From the NCBI GenBank assembly GCA_945901825.1, contig CAMDMC010000001.1, forward strand, positions 1 through 64,000: 64,000 nucleotides of DNA, written 5' to 3'. Shown here one piece after another: positions 9,353-18,948 of the stretch; the first letter of the stretch is position 1; every line of letters starts with the position of its first letter. The stretch is from Bordetella parapertussis. Lineage in GTDB: Bacteria; Pseudomonadota; Gammaproteobacteria; Burkholderiales; Burkholderiaceae_A. The notes beneath the pieces are model-generated. The model was given only the letters and a program-made list of their open reading frames with translations. It did no database searches and was not told the origin of the DNA. The position numbers and the translations under genes were made by a program.

Positions 9353-10852
9353 ATGAGAGTTCTCTACGTCTGCTCTGAGCTTTTTCCTCTTCTCAAAACG
9401 GGGGGCCTGGCCGATGTCAGCGCAGCCCTTCCGCCCGCCCTTCGTCTTGCTGGCTGCGATGTGCGCATTCTCATACCGGCCTATCCCGCTATTGAGTCAG
9501 CCTTTGAAGCTTTGGCAGGCCAGCCCCAGCTTCACCTGCCGCAGGTAAACGGTCTCGGGCCGCAGCCTGCCCAGGAATCAACGCAGGCTATGCCTTACCT
9601 CATGCTTGGTCAGCTATCGACCGACGTGTCAGCTCACTGCTACCTCTTGAGATCCGCCGCACTCTTTGGGCGAGAAGGCAACCCCTACCTTGATTCAAAG
9701 GGGGAACCGTGGCCGGACAATGCCATTCGTTTTGCTTTTTTAGGCTGGGCTGCAGCCTGCCTGGGGCAGGGTCTAGACCGTGCCTGGCAGCCCGATGTTG
9801 TGCATTGCCATGACTGGCACACCGGCTTAGCTCCAATCTACATGCGCGAGCTCGCTGCGGGAGATCCGCCCAAGGCAGCCACAATCTTCACGATTCACAA
9901 TCTGGCCTATCAGGGAATCTTTCCACGATCGGATTTTAATCAACTGGGCCTGGCACCCGATCTTTTTAGCATGGACGGCCTGGAGTTTCACGACCAGGTC
10001 TCTTTCATGAAGGCCGGCCTTCAATTCGCGCAGCAACTCACCACCGTAAGCCCAAGCTATGCGCAGGAAATTCTCACGCCTGAGCAAGGTATGGGCCTCG
10101 ATGGCCTTCTGCGGAATCGGGCTCACTCCCTCTGCGGTATTCTCAATGGTGTGGACTACAACGTCTGGAGTCCAGACCATGATGCTGTGTTGATGCACCA
10201 CTACGATGTCGACAGCCTTGAGAAGAAGGCCCATGCCAAGGCACAGCTGCAGATTCGTCTGAACCTGCAGGACCGCCAAGGGGCCATGATTTTCGGAGTG
10301 GTCAGCCGTCTGAGCGAGCAAAAAGGCCTGCACCTGGTGCACGCGGTCATCGACCAGATCGTGCAGGGTGGCGGACAATTGGCGCTCTTGGGCAGTGGAG
10401 ACCCGGACCTTGAAAGAGCCTTCCGCCTTGCCGCAGAGGAGCACCCCGGTCAGGTTGGTGTGTTTATTGGCTACCATGAAGACATGGCGCACATGATTAT
10501 TGCAGGCAGTGACGTTATCTTACTGCCATCTCGGTTTGAACCCTGTGGTCTCACGCAACTCTATGGCCTGCGCTATGGCACTCTGCCACTGGTTCATCGG
10601 GTGGGTGGCCTGGCCGATACGGTTGTTGACGCCACTGACACCACACTGCGCGACAATACAGCCTCTGGTTTTGTCTTTGGAGACTTTAGCGTGATGGGAT
10701 TACAAAATGCGTTGACAAACGCTTTTGCCATGAAGCCACATGCGCAAATCTGGAGGTCTGTACAGCAACACGCCATGAGACTGCGTTTTGATTGGACTGT
10801 CGCAGCGCAGAGCTATTTGGCGCTCTACCGTAAGGTCGCAATGAGGTCTTAA
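9353..10852 (+). CDS. glgA: Glycogen synthase (ADP-glucose, GT5)
   Basis: Elongates alpha-1,4-glucan from ADP-glucose. The 499-aa protein opens with VLYVCSELFPLLKTGGLADV; the KTGGL motif (15-19) binds the sugar nucleotide. HCHDWHTGL near 150 and TIHNLAYQG near 182 are GT5 motifs, and SRFEPCGLTQLYGLRYGT near 392 carries the C-terminal Glu of the retaining GT-B fold. Start ATG 9353 lies 11 bases after glgC. Bases 10853-10956 before glgP hold no gene and may contain a secondary promoter, but nothing certain is seen. Confidence 0.96.
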   Translation: MRVLYVCSELFPLLKTGGLADVSAALPPALRLAGCDVRILIPAYPAIESAFEALAGQPQLHLPQVNGLGPQPAQESTQAMPYLMLGQLSTDVSAHCYLLRSAALFGREGNPYLDSKGEPWPDNAIRFAFLGWAAACLGQGLDRAWQPDVVHCHDWHTGLAPIYMRELAAGDPPKAATIFTIHNLAYQGIFPRSDFNQLGLAPDLFSMDGLEFHDQVSFMKAGLQFAQQLTTVSPSYAQEILTPEQGMGLDGLLRNRAHSLCGILNGVDYNVWSPDHDAVLMHHYDVDSLEKKAHAKAQLQIRLNLQDRQGAMIFGVVSRLSEQKGLHLVHAVIDQIVQGGGQLALLGSGDPDLERAFRLAAEEHPGQVGVFIGYHEDMAHMIIAGSDVILLPSRFEPCGLTQLYGLRYGTLPLVHRVGGLADTVVDATDTTLRDNTASGFVFGDFSVMGLQNALTNAFAMKPHAQIWRSVQQHAMRLRFDWTVAAQSYLALYRKVAMRS

Positions 10853-10956
10853 TGTGCGCGGTTACCACCAATGTCACCTTTCACCCCTCACGCCTCACCG
10901 ACTGCCTTCCTCTAGAACCCTGACAAGACGTCACTATTTAAGAGTGTTTTTAAGCC

Positions 10957-13413
10957 ATGCAACAAAGTAGCCAAACAGACCACGTACTTATGCACAACTC
11001 GGTCGATGCAATTCAACAGGCCATTTCCAGCCGCCTGCTTTATGCAGTCGGTAAAGACCGGCGTTCGGCCAATCAACGGGACTGGATGTTTGCAGTTTTT
11101 CATACGGTTCGCGACCTTGTCATGAACCGCTGGCGTGAGTCGCTGCAAGAGTCTCAGAATCAAGATGCCAAGCGGGTCTATTACCTTTCTATGGAGTTTC
11201 TTGCCGGACGCGCGCTTGTCAATGCCCTGCTGGCCGCCGACGTCTACGACAAGGTCAAGGAGGCATGTGCAAGGCTGGGAACCGATTTTGACGCGCTTGT
11301 CGATGTTGAGCCTGATGCTGCCCTTGGCAATGGGGGGCTCGGTCGACTTGCAGCGTGTTTTCTAGATTCAATGGCCACCCTGGCGTTGCCAGGAATCGGA
11401 TACGGCATACGCTACGAATTTGGCATGTTTCGTCAGCGTATTGCTGATGGAGAACAGATAGAAGAGCCCGACCAATGGCTTGCCAATGGAAACCCCTGGG
11501 AATTTATGCGGCCTGAACTAAGTTACGTGGTGCACTTCGGCGGCCGCCTGGAGTCCGACCAGGGGCTGGTGCGCTGGGTTGACACCGAGGAGGTGGTTGC
11601 AACGGCCTATGACAACGCGGTACCCGGCTTTGAACTCACCAGCGTCACCACCCTTCGTTTATGGTCAGCACACGCCAGTTCCGCTATCAACCTTGAGGCT
11701 TTCAATCGAGGAGATTACGCGGGCGCTGCAGAGGCAAAGAACAAGTCGGAGAACGTTTCGCGCGTGCTCTACCCAGACGACAGCACCGCGGAGGGAAAGG
11801 CACTGCGTCTGCGTCAAGAGTATTTCTTTGTCAGCGCCTCCATGCAAGACATCGTGCGCCGTTACCTGCGCAACCATGGAGACTTTGAATTGTTCGCTGA
11901 CAAAGTGGCCATTCACCTCAACGACACACATCCCGCACTGGCAGTGCCTGAGCTCATGCGTCTGCTGATCGATGAGCAGAAGCTGCCTTGGGAGGCAGCC
12001 TGGAACTTGTGCACCCGTATCTTCTCCTACACCAATCACACCCTGATGGACGAGGCATTAGAGACCTGGCCGGTCGATCTGCTCGCGCGTCTATTGCCGC
12101 GGCACATGGGAATTATTTTCGAGATTAACGAGCGGTTTCTCTGCGAGGTGCGATCCCGTCATGCCTCAGATGCTTCGCTGTTAAGCCGTGTCTCGCTCAT
12201 TGATGAACGCGGCGATCGTCGCGTTCGTATGGCCTATCTCTCGGTGCTGGCCAGTCACAAGGTCAATGGGGTGTCGGCCCTTCACAGCACGCTGATGGTT
12301 CAGACCATATTTGCAGACTTTGCAGCGCTTTATCCTGATCGGTTCTGCAATAAGACCAACGGCATCACTCCGCGGCGTTGGCTGGCTCAGGCCAACCGTC
12401 CCCTGGCCACCTTAATCGATAACCAGATTGCGCCGACCTGGCGCCGACACCTTCACGAGCTCTCAGCATTGCGCGCGTTTGCAGATGACGATGCATTTAA
12501 GAACAGGTTCAGACTTGCTAAACAGCAAAACAAGCAGCGCCTCAGTCATTACATCGAAACGCTGCTGCCTGAGCTCACAATTAATGTAGATAGTCTTTTT
12601 GATGTGCAGATAAAGCGCATGCACGAGTACAAGCGTCAACTCTTAAATGTGCTGCACATCATCACGCGTTATCACCGAATCATAGAGAACCCTGAGGCTG
12701 ACTGGTTACCGCGGACTGTCATGTTTGGCGGTAAGGCCGCCCCCGGCTACTACATGGCAAAGCTCGTTATTCGGCTTATCAACGATGTTGCGAATGTAGT
12801 CAACCATGACACCCGGGTGGGTCAGAACTTGAAGGTGGTCTTTTTACCCAACTACAGTGTCTCCATGGCCGAGGTGGTGATTCCTGCAGCAGACTTATCA
12901 GAGCAGATATCCACCGCTGGCACCGAAGCATCTGGCACGGGCAATATGAAATTTGCCCTCAATGGTGCCCTAACCATAGGCACCTGGGACGGGGCCAATA
13001 TAGAGATCGCGCAGGAAGTTGGGATGGATAATATTTTCATCTTTGGCAAGCGCACCGAAGAGGTTCAGGCTTTGCGTAGCAATGGGTACAGCCCGAAAAA
13101 CCTTTACGACACCAACACTGAGCTGCGCTCTGCCATCGACGCCATCGCGCAGGGTGTCTTCTCTTCCGGTGAGACAGATCGTTACGCAGCCCTGGTGCAC
13201 AATCTTCTTGAGACTGACCACTACCTTCTACTGGCGGACTATGCCGACTACATTGCCACCCAAGAACGGGTTGATGCGGTCTACCGGTCACCCCAGGAAT
13301 GGACCCGGCGTAGCATTCTCAATGTGGCGGGCATGGGGCTGTTTTCGTCAGATCGCACCATAGATGAGTATGCAAAAGAGATCTGGGGCGTTGAGCCTTT
13401 GTTTAGGGCTTAA
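10957..13413 (+). CDS. glgP: Glycogen/alpha-glucan phosphorylase
   Basis: PLP-dependent enzyme releasing glucose 1-phosphate from glycogen ends. 818 aa is the usual bacterial length. Motifs include YYLSMEFLAGRALVNAL near 71, GNGGLGRLAACFLDS near 128, HLNDTHPALAVPELMR near 321, KTNGITPRRWL near 467, and GTGNMKFALNG in which Lys665 is the PLP lysine. It closes the glycogen operon. The last 11 bases overlap the 3' end of the convergent phosphofructokinase gene, so there is no room for a conventional intergenic terminator. Confidence 0.96.
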   Translation: MQQSSQTDHVLMHNSVDAIQQAISSRLLYAVGKDRRSANQRDWMFAVFHTVRDLVMNRWRESLQESQNQDAKRVYYLSMEFLAGRALVNALLAADVYDKVKEACARLGTDFDALVDVEPDAALGNGGLGRLAACFLDSMATLALPGIGYGIRYEFGMFRQRIADGEQIEEPDQWLANGNPWEFMRPELSYVVHFGGRLESDQGLVRWVDTEEVVATAYDNAVPGFELTSVTTLRLWSAHASSAINLEAFNRGDYAGAAEAKNKSENVSRVLYPDDSTAEGKALRLRQEYFFVSASMQDIVRRYLRNHGDFELFADKVAIHLNDTHPALAVPELMRLLIDEQKLPWEAAWNLCTRIFSYTNHTLMDEALETWPVDLLARLLPRHMGIIFEINERFLCEVRSRHASDASLLSRVSLIDERGDRRVRMAYLSVLASHKVNGVSALHSTLMVQTIFADFAALYPDRFCNKTNGITPRRWLAQANRPLATLIDNQIAPTWRRHLHELSALRAFADDDAFKNRFRLAKQQNKQRLSHYIETLLPELTINVDSLFDVQIKRMHEYKRQLLNVLHIITRYHRIIENPEADWLPRTVMFGGKAAPGYYMAKLVIRLINDVANVVNHDTRVGQNLKVVFLPNYSVSMAEVVIPAADLSEQISTAGTEASGTGNMKFALNGALTIGTWDGANIEIAQEVGMDNIFIFGKRTEEVQALRSNGYSPKNLYDTNTELRSAIDAIAQGVFSSGETDRYAALVHNLLETDHYLLLADYADYIATQERVDAVYRSPQEWTRRSILNVAGMGLFSSDRTIDEYAKEIWGVEPLFRA

Positions 13414-14617
13414 GAACCTTGGCAACCCGGTTGTATCGCAGTCGGTAGGCCTCAGGCATATCCGAGCCGAGAAGAGGCTGCATGTAAAGACGGAAGGCCT
13501 CGGTTACATCCGTGCCTGTATTACTGATGAATTCGTCCTCCATGACTCGGGTTTTTCCTGCAACAGCCTGCAGCGGCAAGAGCATGTAATCCACCGCATA
13601 GGAGCCGGTTCGCCTGATGGCCACGGACCCACTCTGCCTGCCCCAGAGTGCCAGCTGAACCGCCCTCTCGCCGACTTCACGGGCCTCACGTTGATCAACA
13701 TCGGACACGCAGCCCATAAATGAGCGTTGCAGGTAGCCAAATGTGTCACCACGCACCCGACTGAGTTTGAGACGTGTCTTGATTTCTTGGCATAAGAGAT
13801 CGGCCAGAGCCCCAGTTCCAGAAAGTTGCACGTTGCCATGGGCATCATGCTCGACTTCTTTGTTCAATTGGCTGGCAATGGCAGTGCCGCTGCTATCGTG
13901 AATCCCCTCTGAGACCGCTACCACGCAGCGTCCAAGGCGCTTCATGACTGCACTGACCTCTGCAAGAAACTCATCCAGAATAAAGGTGCGTTCCGGCAGA
14001 TAGATGAGGTGAGGGCCATCGTCTGGAAACTTTCGTGCCATTGCGCTGGCAGCCGTGAGGAACCCCGCATGCCGGCCCATGACCACTGCAATATAAACGC
14101 CCGGAAGGGCGGCATTGTCTAGGTTGGCTCCCGCAAATGCCTGGGCAACAAAGCGCGCAGCAGAAGGAAATCCTGGCGTGTGGTCACTTCCGACGAGGTC
14201 GTTATCGATCGTCTTTGGAACATGGATGCAACACAGTGGGTAGTTTGCTGCCTGGGCCTGCTCGCTCACGATGCGAACCGTGTCAGAGGAGTCGTTACCT
14301 CCGATGTAGAAGAAGTGCTCAATCTCATGCGCCCTTAGGACCTTGAATATGTTTTGGCAATACGCTAAGTCGGGCTTGTCCCGAGTTGAGCCCAGGGCAG
14401 AAGACGCTGTCTTTGCAACATTCTCAAGATTGCCTTGCGTCTCCTGTGTCAGGTCGACAAATTCCTCGTTGACGATGCCTCGAACGCCGTGAAGGGCCCC
14501 GTAGACACGACCAATCTGTGGGAAACGGCGAGCCTCCATGACAATGCCGACCATCGACTGATTAATCACGGCGGTTGGGCCACCCCCCTGGGCGACTAGG
14601 ATTTTTCCGGTCTGCAT
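13403..14617 (-). CDS. pfp: 6-phosphofructokinase, probably PPi-dependent
   Basis: Phosphorylates fructose 6-phosphate in glycolysis. The 404-aa PfkA-family protein has AQGGGPTAVINQS at 9-21, YIGGNDSSDT at 104-113 and PKTIDND at 134-140. ATP enzymes have a Gly after the GGD and PGTIDN, whereas PPi enzymes carry Asp at the second site and Lys in PKTIDN. Here Asp109 and Lys135 are both present, so PPi is the likely donor and the reaction reversible. This is family knowledge plus inference, not proof. It is preceded by a good AGGAA site and lies 17 bases after glk on the same strand, forming a glk-pfp unit. Confidence 0.85.
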   Translation of the reverse strand: MQTGKILVAQGGGPTAVINQSMVGIVMEARRFPQIGRVYGALHGVRGIVNEEFVDLTQETQGNLENVAKTASSALGSTRDKPDLAYCQNIFKVLRAHEIEHFFYIGGNDSSDTVRIVSEQAQAANYPLCCIHVPKTIDNDLVGSDHTPGFPSAARFVAQAFAGANLDNAALPGVYIAVVMGRHAGFLTAASAMARKFPDDGPHLIYLPERTFILDEFLAEVSAVMKRLGRCVVAVSEGIHDSSGTAIASQLNKEVEHDAHGNVQLSGTGALADLLCQEIKTRLKLSRVRGDTFGYLQRSFMGCVSDVDQREAREVGERAVQLALWGRQSGSVAIRRTGSYAVDYMLLPLQAVAGKTRVMEDEFISNTGTDVTEAFRLYMQPLLGSDMPEAYRLRYNRVAKVLKP

Positions 14618-14634
14618 TAATGGTTCCTTTTTGT

Positions 14635-15630
14635 TTAAAAAGATTGATGAGCCTGTATCGCCTTGTCGAGCGCTCGACCTGCCCCTATCAGTGCAGGAGA
14701 GACACCCGTAGTGATGACATATATTGGTATTTGGTGCAGGTATTCACGGTAGCGGCCTTTCTGAAGGTAACGCGATACGAATTGGGATTGTTCCAACGCG
14801 GGCAGCATGCCAGGAACGATTCCACCCCCGATGAAAATACCACCTCTGGCCCCCAAGGTAAGTGCGAGGTTGCCACAGGTGCTTCCAAGAAATGCGAAAA
14901 ATAGGTTCAGTGCCATGATGCAGCTCTCGTCTGATTGCAGCATAGCGCGCGCGACAATGTCATGGGATTGCAGCTGCTCGCAGGCCCGATTTTCAATTGC
15001 GCAAAGCGCTTGGTAGAGATTGATCAATCCCTGTCCGCTGAGCGCGCGCTCGGCAGAGGCATGGCCAAAACGCCCCTTCAGACTCTCCACCACGGCCACT
15101 TCCAGTGGATTATCTGCACTCAGCGTGACATGACCACCCTCTCCACTGATGGGCACAAGGCCACCTTGCTGGTCGGTGAACAGGCCCGACACACCAAGCC
15201 CTGTGCCGGGACCGATAAGGGCAAGCGGTGAGCCAGGCTGTGCATGCCCCGGATGAATGCAATAGAGGTCGGTGCCTGCCAAATCCGGCAGTGACAGAGC
15301 CAGTGCTGTGAAATCGTTGATGATAAGTAAGTGCTCCAATGCCAGAGCGGCCTTGAGCTCTGCAGTGGAGAAGGCCCAAGGGTTGTTGGCCATGCTCACC
15401 CAATCGCCCATGATTTGAGTGGCAATGCCCATGGCGCCAGCAGCCGGCCTCTGAGGACGATAGTCTGCGAGGTACTGCTTAACGCAACCCTCTAACGTTT
15501 CAAACTGAGCGCATTTGTAGACCGCCAGATGACTCAGCTTGTCTGCCTGATGGTTCTGCATTGCAAAACGAGCATGGGTGCCGCCAATGTCTGCAAGCAA
15601 CCGGGGATAGGTGTTCTTTGGGCTACGCAT
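14635..15630 (-). CDS. glk: Glucokinase
   Basis: ATP-dependent phosphorylation of glucose to glucose 6-phosphate in the cytosol. The 331-aa protein is of the E. coli Glk type rather than the ROK type: LLADIGGTHARFA at 11-23 (phosphate binding), IINDFTALALSLP near 99-111 with the catalytic Asp, and LIGPGTGLGVSG near 138. GIFIGGGIVPGM near the C-terminus is also typical. It is the upstream gene of a glk-pfp pair. Glucose produced by glycogen debranching would enter glycolysis here. No strong Shine-Dalgarno is seen before ATG 15630. Confidence 0.93.
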   Translation of the reverse strand: MRSPKNTYPRLLADIGGTHARFAMQNHQADKLSHLAVYKCAQFETLEGCVKQYLADYRPQRPAAGAMGIATQIMGDWVSMANNPWAFSTAELKAALALEHLLIINDFTALALSLPDLAGTDLYCIHPGHAQPGSPLALIGPGTGLGVSGLFTDQQGGLVPISGEGGHVTLSADNPLEVAVVESLKGRFGHASAERALSGQGLINLYQALCAIENRACEQLQSHDIVARAMLQSDESCIMALNLFFAFLGSTCGNLALTLGARGGIFIGGGIVPGMLPALEQSQFVSRYLQKGRYREYLHQIPIYVITTGVSPALIGAGRALDKAIQAHQSF

Positions 15631-15683
15631 GGACTCTGTCGGGACTAGTCTCTATGGATTTGTGGTTGTGCAAGTCGCTTGAT

Positions 15684-15803
15684 TCATTCTTTTAGGTTCT
15701 CGACTTGTGTCGCTAACGCTAACACGATCACAAGGAGCAGAATAAAAAGAAGAGGAAAAAATACCTTAAGGCCTTGGAGCCCATGAACATGCGTTTTGTA
15801 CAT
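15684..15803 (-). CDS. Possible 39-aa single-pass membrane microprotein
   Basis: An unlisted small frame reads ATG at 15803 to TGA at 15684. The product starts MYKTHVHGLQGLK, then has one hydrophobic run of about 18 residues (VFFPLLFILLLVIVLALA) and a polar tail TQVENLKE. A basic N-terminus followed by a single membrane span resembles many bacterial small membrane proteins. No good Shine-Dalgarno is seen upstream and the family is not recognised. It lies between tctA and glk on the same strand. It may be a chance frame; the remainder of 15631-15914 holds no other gene that I can support. Confidence 0.3.
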   Translation of the reverse strand: MYKTHVHGLQGLKVFFPLLFILLLVIVLALATQVENLKE

Positions 15804-15914
15804 GGTGAGAGGCTATCAGTAGCCGCGAAAATCACAACCCCCCTTGTACAGGCTGTTAACCCCGCCTAGGGGTGTCGCCCAGGGGCGAGGGAGAGGTACT
15901 AGAAAGGAGATTCC

Positions 15915-17408
15915 TTATTGCGCGGGTGTCGACCTTTGCCGGGAATTGCTGTAAACCTGAAACCCTATAAAAACAATGGCAAGTATATAAAGTACTACTG
16001 CTAAAGGCGACGAAAAGAAGGTTGAATAATCATTTTCTGTCAATATAAGAGCAGTGCGAAACTGCTTTTCCAAAGTTGGCCCAAGCACAATTCCTAATAC
16101 AACGGGGGCTAAAGGAATTTTTGCGATGGTTAGTAAGTAGCCAATGAGACCAACAATCACCATTGCGTAGACATCAAAAAAAGAATTCCGTATTGCAAAG
16201 GTTCCGACAACACACATCACCATGATGGCGATCATTAAGTAGTGCGGTTTAAGTTTGAGTACTTTCACGAACAAACGAATTCCAAAAGTCTGGGTAACGA
16301 CTACTGCGACAGTTCCGAAGAAAAATGCAAGATAAATGAGGTAGACCAAGGGTTTGTCTTCGACGAATAGACTTGGGCCAGGAATAACGCCGTGAATTAA
16401 AAGACCACCCAACAAAATTGCAGTCGCTGGATCTCCAGGGATGCCAAGTGATAGCAGCGGAATGATCGCACCACCCGTGACGGCGTTATTTGCGGATTCC
16501 GGCGCGAGTATCCCGCCAGGCTCCCCTTTGCCGAACTTTGTTTTTTCTTTCGAGAATCGCTTAGCCTGATCGTAGGCAACAAAGGCAGCGATCGGCCCTC
16601 CTGTACCTGGTATTGCACCGATGACCGTTCCAATGAATGACGAGCGAACCATAAGACCAAGATTTTTCCTAATTACGGACAATCGAGGTAACTGGGTTCT
16701 AACATCGTTGGCATTCCCCTTGGGAGCTCTTCCTAGGCGGTAGTCGACAAGCGATTGAATGAGGTGGGGCACTGCAAAGAGACCGACCATCGCGACAACC
16801 AGGTTTACGCCTTGTAACAGCTGCGTAGACCCGAAGGTAAACCTCGCTACACCGTCAAGATCGTCAAGACCGATGGTCATGATCATCAGCCCTATGACCC
16901 CGGCAATCAAGCCTCTTAAGATGGAGCCGTCCGAGAGGCCGCAAATTAGGGACATTCCGAATAAAACAAGAGCAAAAAGTTCTACTGGCCCGAAATGAAT
17001 TGCTACTTGGGAAACGAAGTCAACTGCAACCGCCATAATCACCAAGCTGAAAATGCTGCCGAACCCGGAGCCGATCACCGCATAACCAAGCGCGAGTCCT
17101 CCCTGGCCTCTGCGAGCGAGAGGCAGTCCATCCAAAAGGGTAGCTGCAGCGGAGGGGGTCCCTGGGATTCCAATGAGAATTGCGGAAATGGATCCACCGG
17201 TCATGCCACCTATATAAGTGCTTAACAGCAGACAGATCGCAACGTTTGGGGGCATTCCGAATGTCAGAGGAAGCACAAGCGAGAGTGCCATGGTGAACGT
17301 AAGACCTGGCACTGATCCAAAGATGATTCCGATGACTGACCCTGCGATCACTGCAACAATCGCGAGCGGGTCGGAAATCATTGATAAGGCGCTAAGAAAG
17401 TCGCTCAT
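15915..17408 (-). CDS. tctA: Tripartite tricarboxylate transporter, large membrane subunit (TctA family)
   Basis: Large permease subunit of a TTT-family secondary transporter for carboxylates, working with the TctB membrane subunit and a periplasmic Bug/TctC receptor. The 497-aa protein is hydrophobic throughout, with about 10-12 segments. Family motifs include IIFGSVPGLTFTMALSLVLP near residues 28-47, STYIGGMTGGSISAILIGIPG near 64, and PGTGGPIAAFVAYDQAKRFS near 265 (the repeated PG-rich motif). It is the last gene of a tctC-tctB-tctA operon. The substrate cannot be read from sequence; the neighbouring enzymes suggest an organic or sugar acid. Confidence 0.92.
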   Translation of the reverse strand: MSDFLSALSMISDPLAIVAVIAGSVIGIIFGSVPGLTFTMALSLVLPLTFGMPPNVAICLLLSTYIGGMTGGSISAILIGIPGTPSAAATLLDGLPLARRGQGGLALGYAVIGSGFGSIFSLVIMAVAVDFVSQVAIHFGPVELFALVLFGMSLICGLSDGSILRGLIAGVIGLMIMTIGLDDLDGVARFTFGSTQLLQGVNLVVAMVGLFAVPHLIQSLVDYRLGRAPKGNANDVRTQLPRLSVIRKNLGLMVRSSFIGTVIGAIPGTGGPIAAFVAYDQAKRFSKEKTKFGKGEPGGILAPESANNAVTGGAIIPLLSLGIPGDPATAILLGGLLIHGVIPGPSLFVEDKPLVYLIYLAFFFGTVAVVVTQTFGIRLFVKVLKLKPHYLMIAIMVMCVVGTFAIRNSFFDVYAMVIVGLIGYLLTIAKIPLAPVVLGIVLGPTLEKQFRTALILTENDYSTFFSSPLAVVLYILAIVFIGFQVYSNSRQRSTPAQ

Positions 17409-17432
17409 CTGTGAGTTGTAACTTAATAGAGA

Positions 17433-17933
17433 TCAAATACCGAAATTGATGAGCTGCCCCACAGGCAAATGCACCCCAAGCAGTTTTCCAAAGACCAAAT
17501 AGACTCCTATTGCAATACCTATGGGTAGCGCAAGGATCAGCTTTTTATCAAAAATTTTGAGAGCACAGGTTAGCACCAGGACAATGATTGCCACGGTTGA
17601 AGCGAAAAAGCCGATCCAATTCATTAGCAGACTATAGAGCGCCAAGCTACCTGCCATCAGCGTGACGCACTGCCATTGCGTTTGCATTTCTTGACGGCTC
17701 ATTGCTTTTTGTTCAGACGCCGATTCCTCGTGCTTGACGTCGATACTTGCCTGAATAAAAAGTAGTAGGCCGCAGACTCCCAGAAGACCCCCAAAAAGAA
17801 GGGGGAAGGTCTGGGAGTTGGGGCCATCTGCCGACCCGATCGGTATTTCAATACTTGAGATGGACGCCCAGAGCCAAATGAGAGCAACAAGAATTAAAAC
17901 AATGCCTGTCTTTCTGTCTATGGCCCTATCCAT
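17433..17933 (-). CDS. tctB: Tripartite tricarboxylate transporter, small membrane subunit (TctB family)
   Basis: 166-aa membrane protein of the TctB family, expected to have four transmembrane helices. Visible hydrophobic runs begin at about residues 9, 44, 92 and 120-150; the N-terminal FPLLFGGLLGVCGLLLF segment is typical. A charged cytoplasmic loop with KHEESASEQKAMSRQE separates the second and third segments. It lies between the receptor gene (13 bases upstream) and tctA (24 bases downstream). TctB proteins are poorly conserved, so the assignment depends partly on position. Confidence 0.85.
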   Translation of the reverse strand: MDRAIDRKTGIVLILVALIWLWASISSIEIPIGSADGPNSQTFPLLFGGLLGVCGLLLFIQASIDVKHEESASEQKAMSRQEMQTQWQCVTLMAGSLALYSLLMNWIGFFASTVAIIVLVLTCALKIFDKKLILALPIGIAIGVYLVFGKLLGVHLPVGQLINFGI

Positions 17934-17946
17934 TGGATCCGCCCGC

Positions 17947-18948
17947 TTACTTCTTAAGGCCGAGTTCGGTCATAAGCGCTGCAATTTCCTTGTCGTCTGA
18001 TGCGATCAAGTTGGTGAACTCTTTCGATGGCAAGAAACCAATTTCAAAGCCAATCTTCTCGGCCGCGTTTTTGAACACGGGCGAATCCGAGGCAGCTTTT
18101 GCTGCGGCCTGAAGCTTCTCTATCGCCTCGGGCGGGGTACCTGCCGGCGCGGCGAGCCCCCTCCACATTGTGAGATCAAGGCCCGATGCACCCGATTCCG
18201 AGCAGGTTGGAACGTCGGGGAGAATCGAACTCTTTCTGCCACTCGATACGCAAAGAATTTTTAGAGAACCTGCCTTTGCATGGGATACAAACTGTCCTGG
18301 CCACTGCACAGCGACATCAACCCGATTACCGAGCAACTCCAGGGGGGCCTTTCCCTCATCGTAGGGGACGAAAATGATGCGGTCTTGAATGCCGAGGCGT
18401 TTGAAGATGGAAAACGTCGTCATATGGGTAAATGAACCTCGTCCAGATGCGCCCACTCGAAGCTTTGCCTTGCCCGCTTTCACCGCATCAGCGACCTCTT
18501 GAAGTGAGTTCCACCCTGAATCGGTCCGAACTGCCACAACAACAGGCTCGAGGCTAATTCTGGCGATGGGTGTGAATGCCTTGTGGTCAAACTTCATAGC
18601 GCCTGAATGATGCGCGGTGCTAATTGAGTTTGAGTTCCAGACGATGTTGTAGCCATCAGGCTTTGTGGCCTGAACGTGGGTATATCCAATGGCCCCACCG
18701 CCACCGGTTCGACTAACAGGCACAACGGGTTGGGGGAGGTTTTTGGACATCTGGTCTGCTAGAACCTGACCGATCGTTTGGGCAGTGGTCCCGAAAAGAA
18801 TTGTCATTTCAACAGGCTTTTCAGGGAAGCTTTGGGCAGTTGCAGAACCTGATATGGCCAAGCCGAGAGAAAGTCCGACTGCCGCAAGCGACTTCTGACT
18901 AATCTGCGGGAGTGTGGAGTGGATAAAGGAAAGGGCGGAAATCCTCAT
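17947..18948 (-). CDS. tctC: Bug-family periplasmic substrate-binding receptor (TctC-like)
   Basis: 333-aa extracytoplasmic solute receptor. The N-terminus has a basic start, a hydrophobic core (LAAVGLSLGLAISGSATAQ) and an AxA-like cleavage site before SFPEKPVEM, the usual mature start of Bug proteins. Family features visible are GGGGAIGYTHVQATKPDGY near 93, VGASGRGSFTHM near 171 and DVPTCSESG near 246. Translation is well supported by AGGAG nine bases before ATG 18948. The gene is divergent from the BLUF gene at 19225. Bug receptors usually bind carboxylated or amide ligands; the ligand here is unknown. Confidence 0.92.
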   Translation of the reverse strand: MRISALSFIHSTLPQISQKSLAAVGLSLGLAISGSATAQSFPEKPVEMTILFGTTAQTIGQVLADQMSKNLPQPVVPVSRTGGGGAIGYTHVQATKPDGYNIVWNSNSISTAHHSGAMKFDHKAFTPIARISLEPVVVAVRTDSGWNSLQEVADAVKAGKAKLRVGASGRGSFTHMTTFSIFKRLGIQDRIIFVPYDEGKAPLELLGNRVDVAVQWPGQFVSHAKAGSLKILCVSSGRKSSILPDVPTCSESGASGLDLTMWRGLAAPAGTPPEAIEKLQAAAKAASDSPVFKNAAEKIGFEIGFLPSKEFTNLIASDDKEIAALMTELGLKK

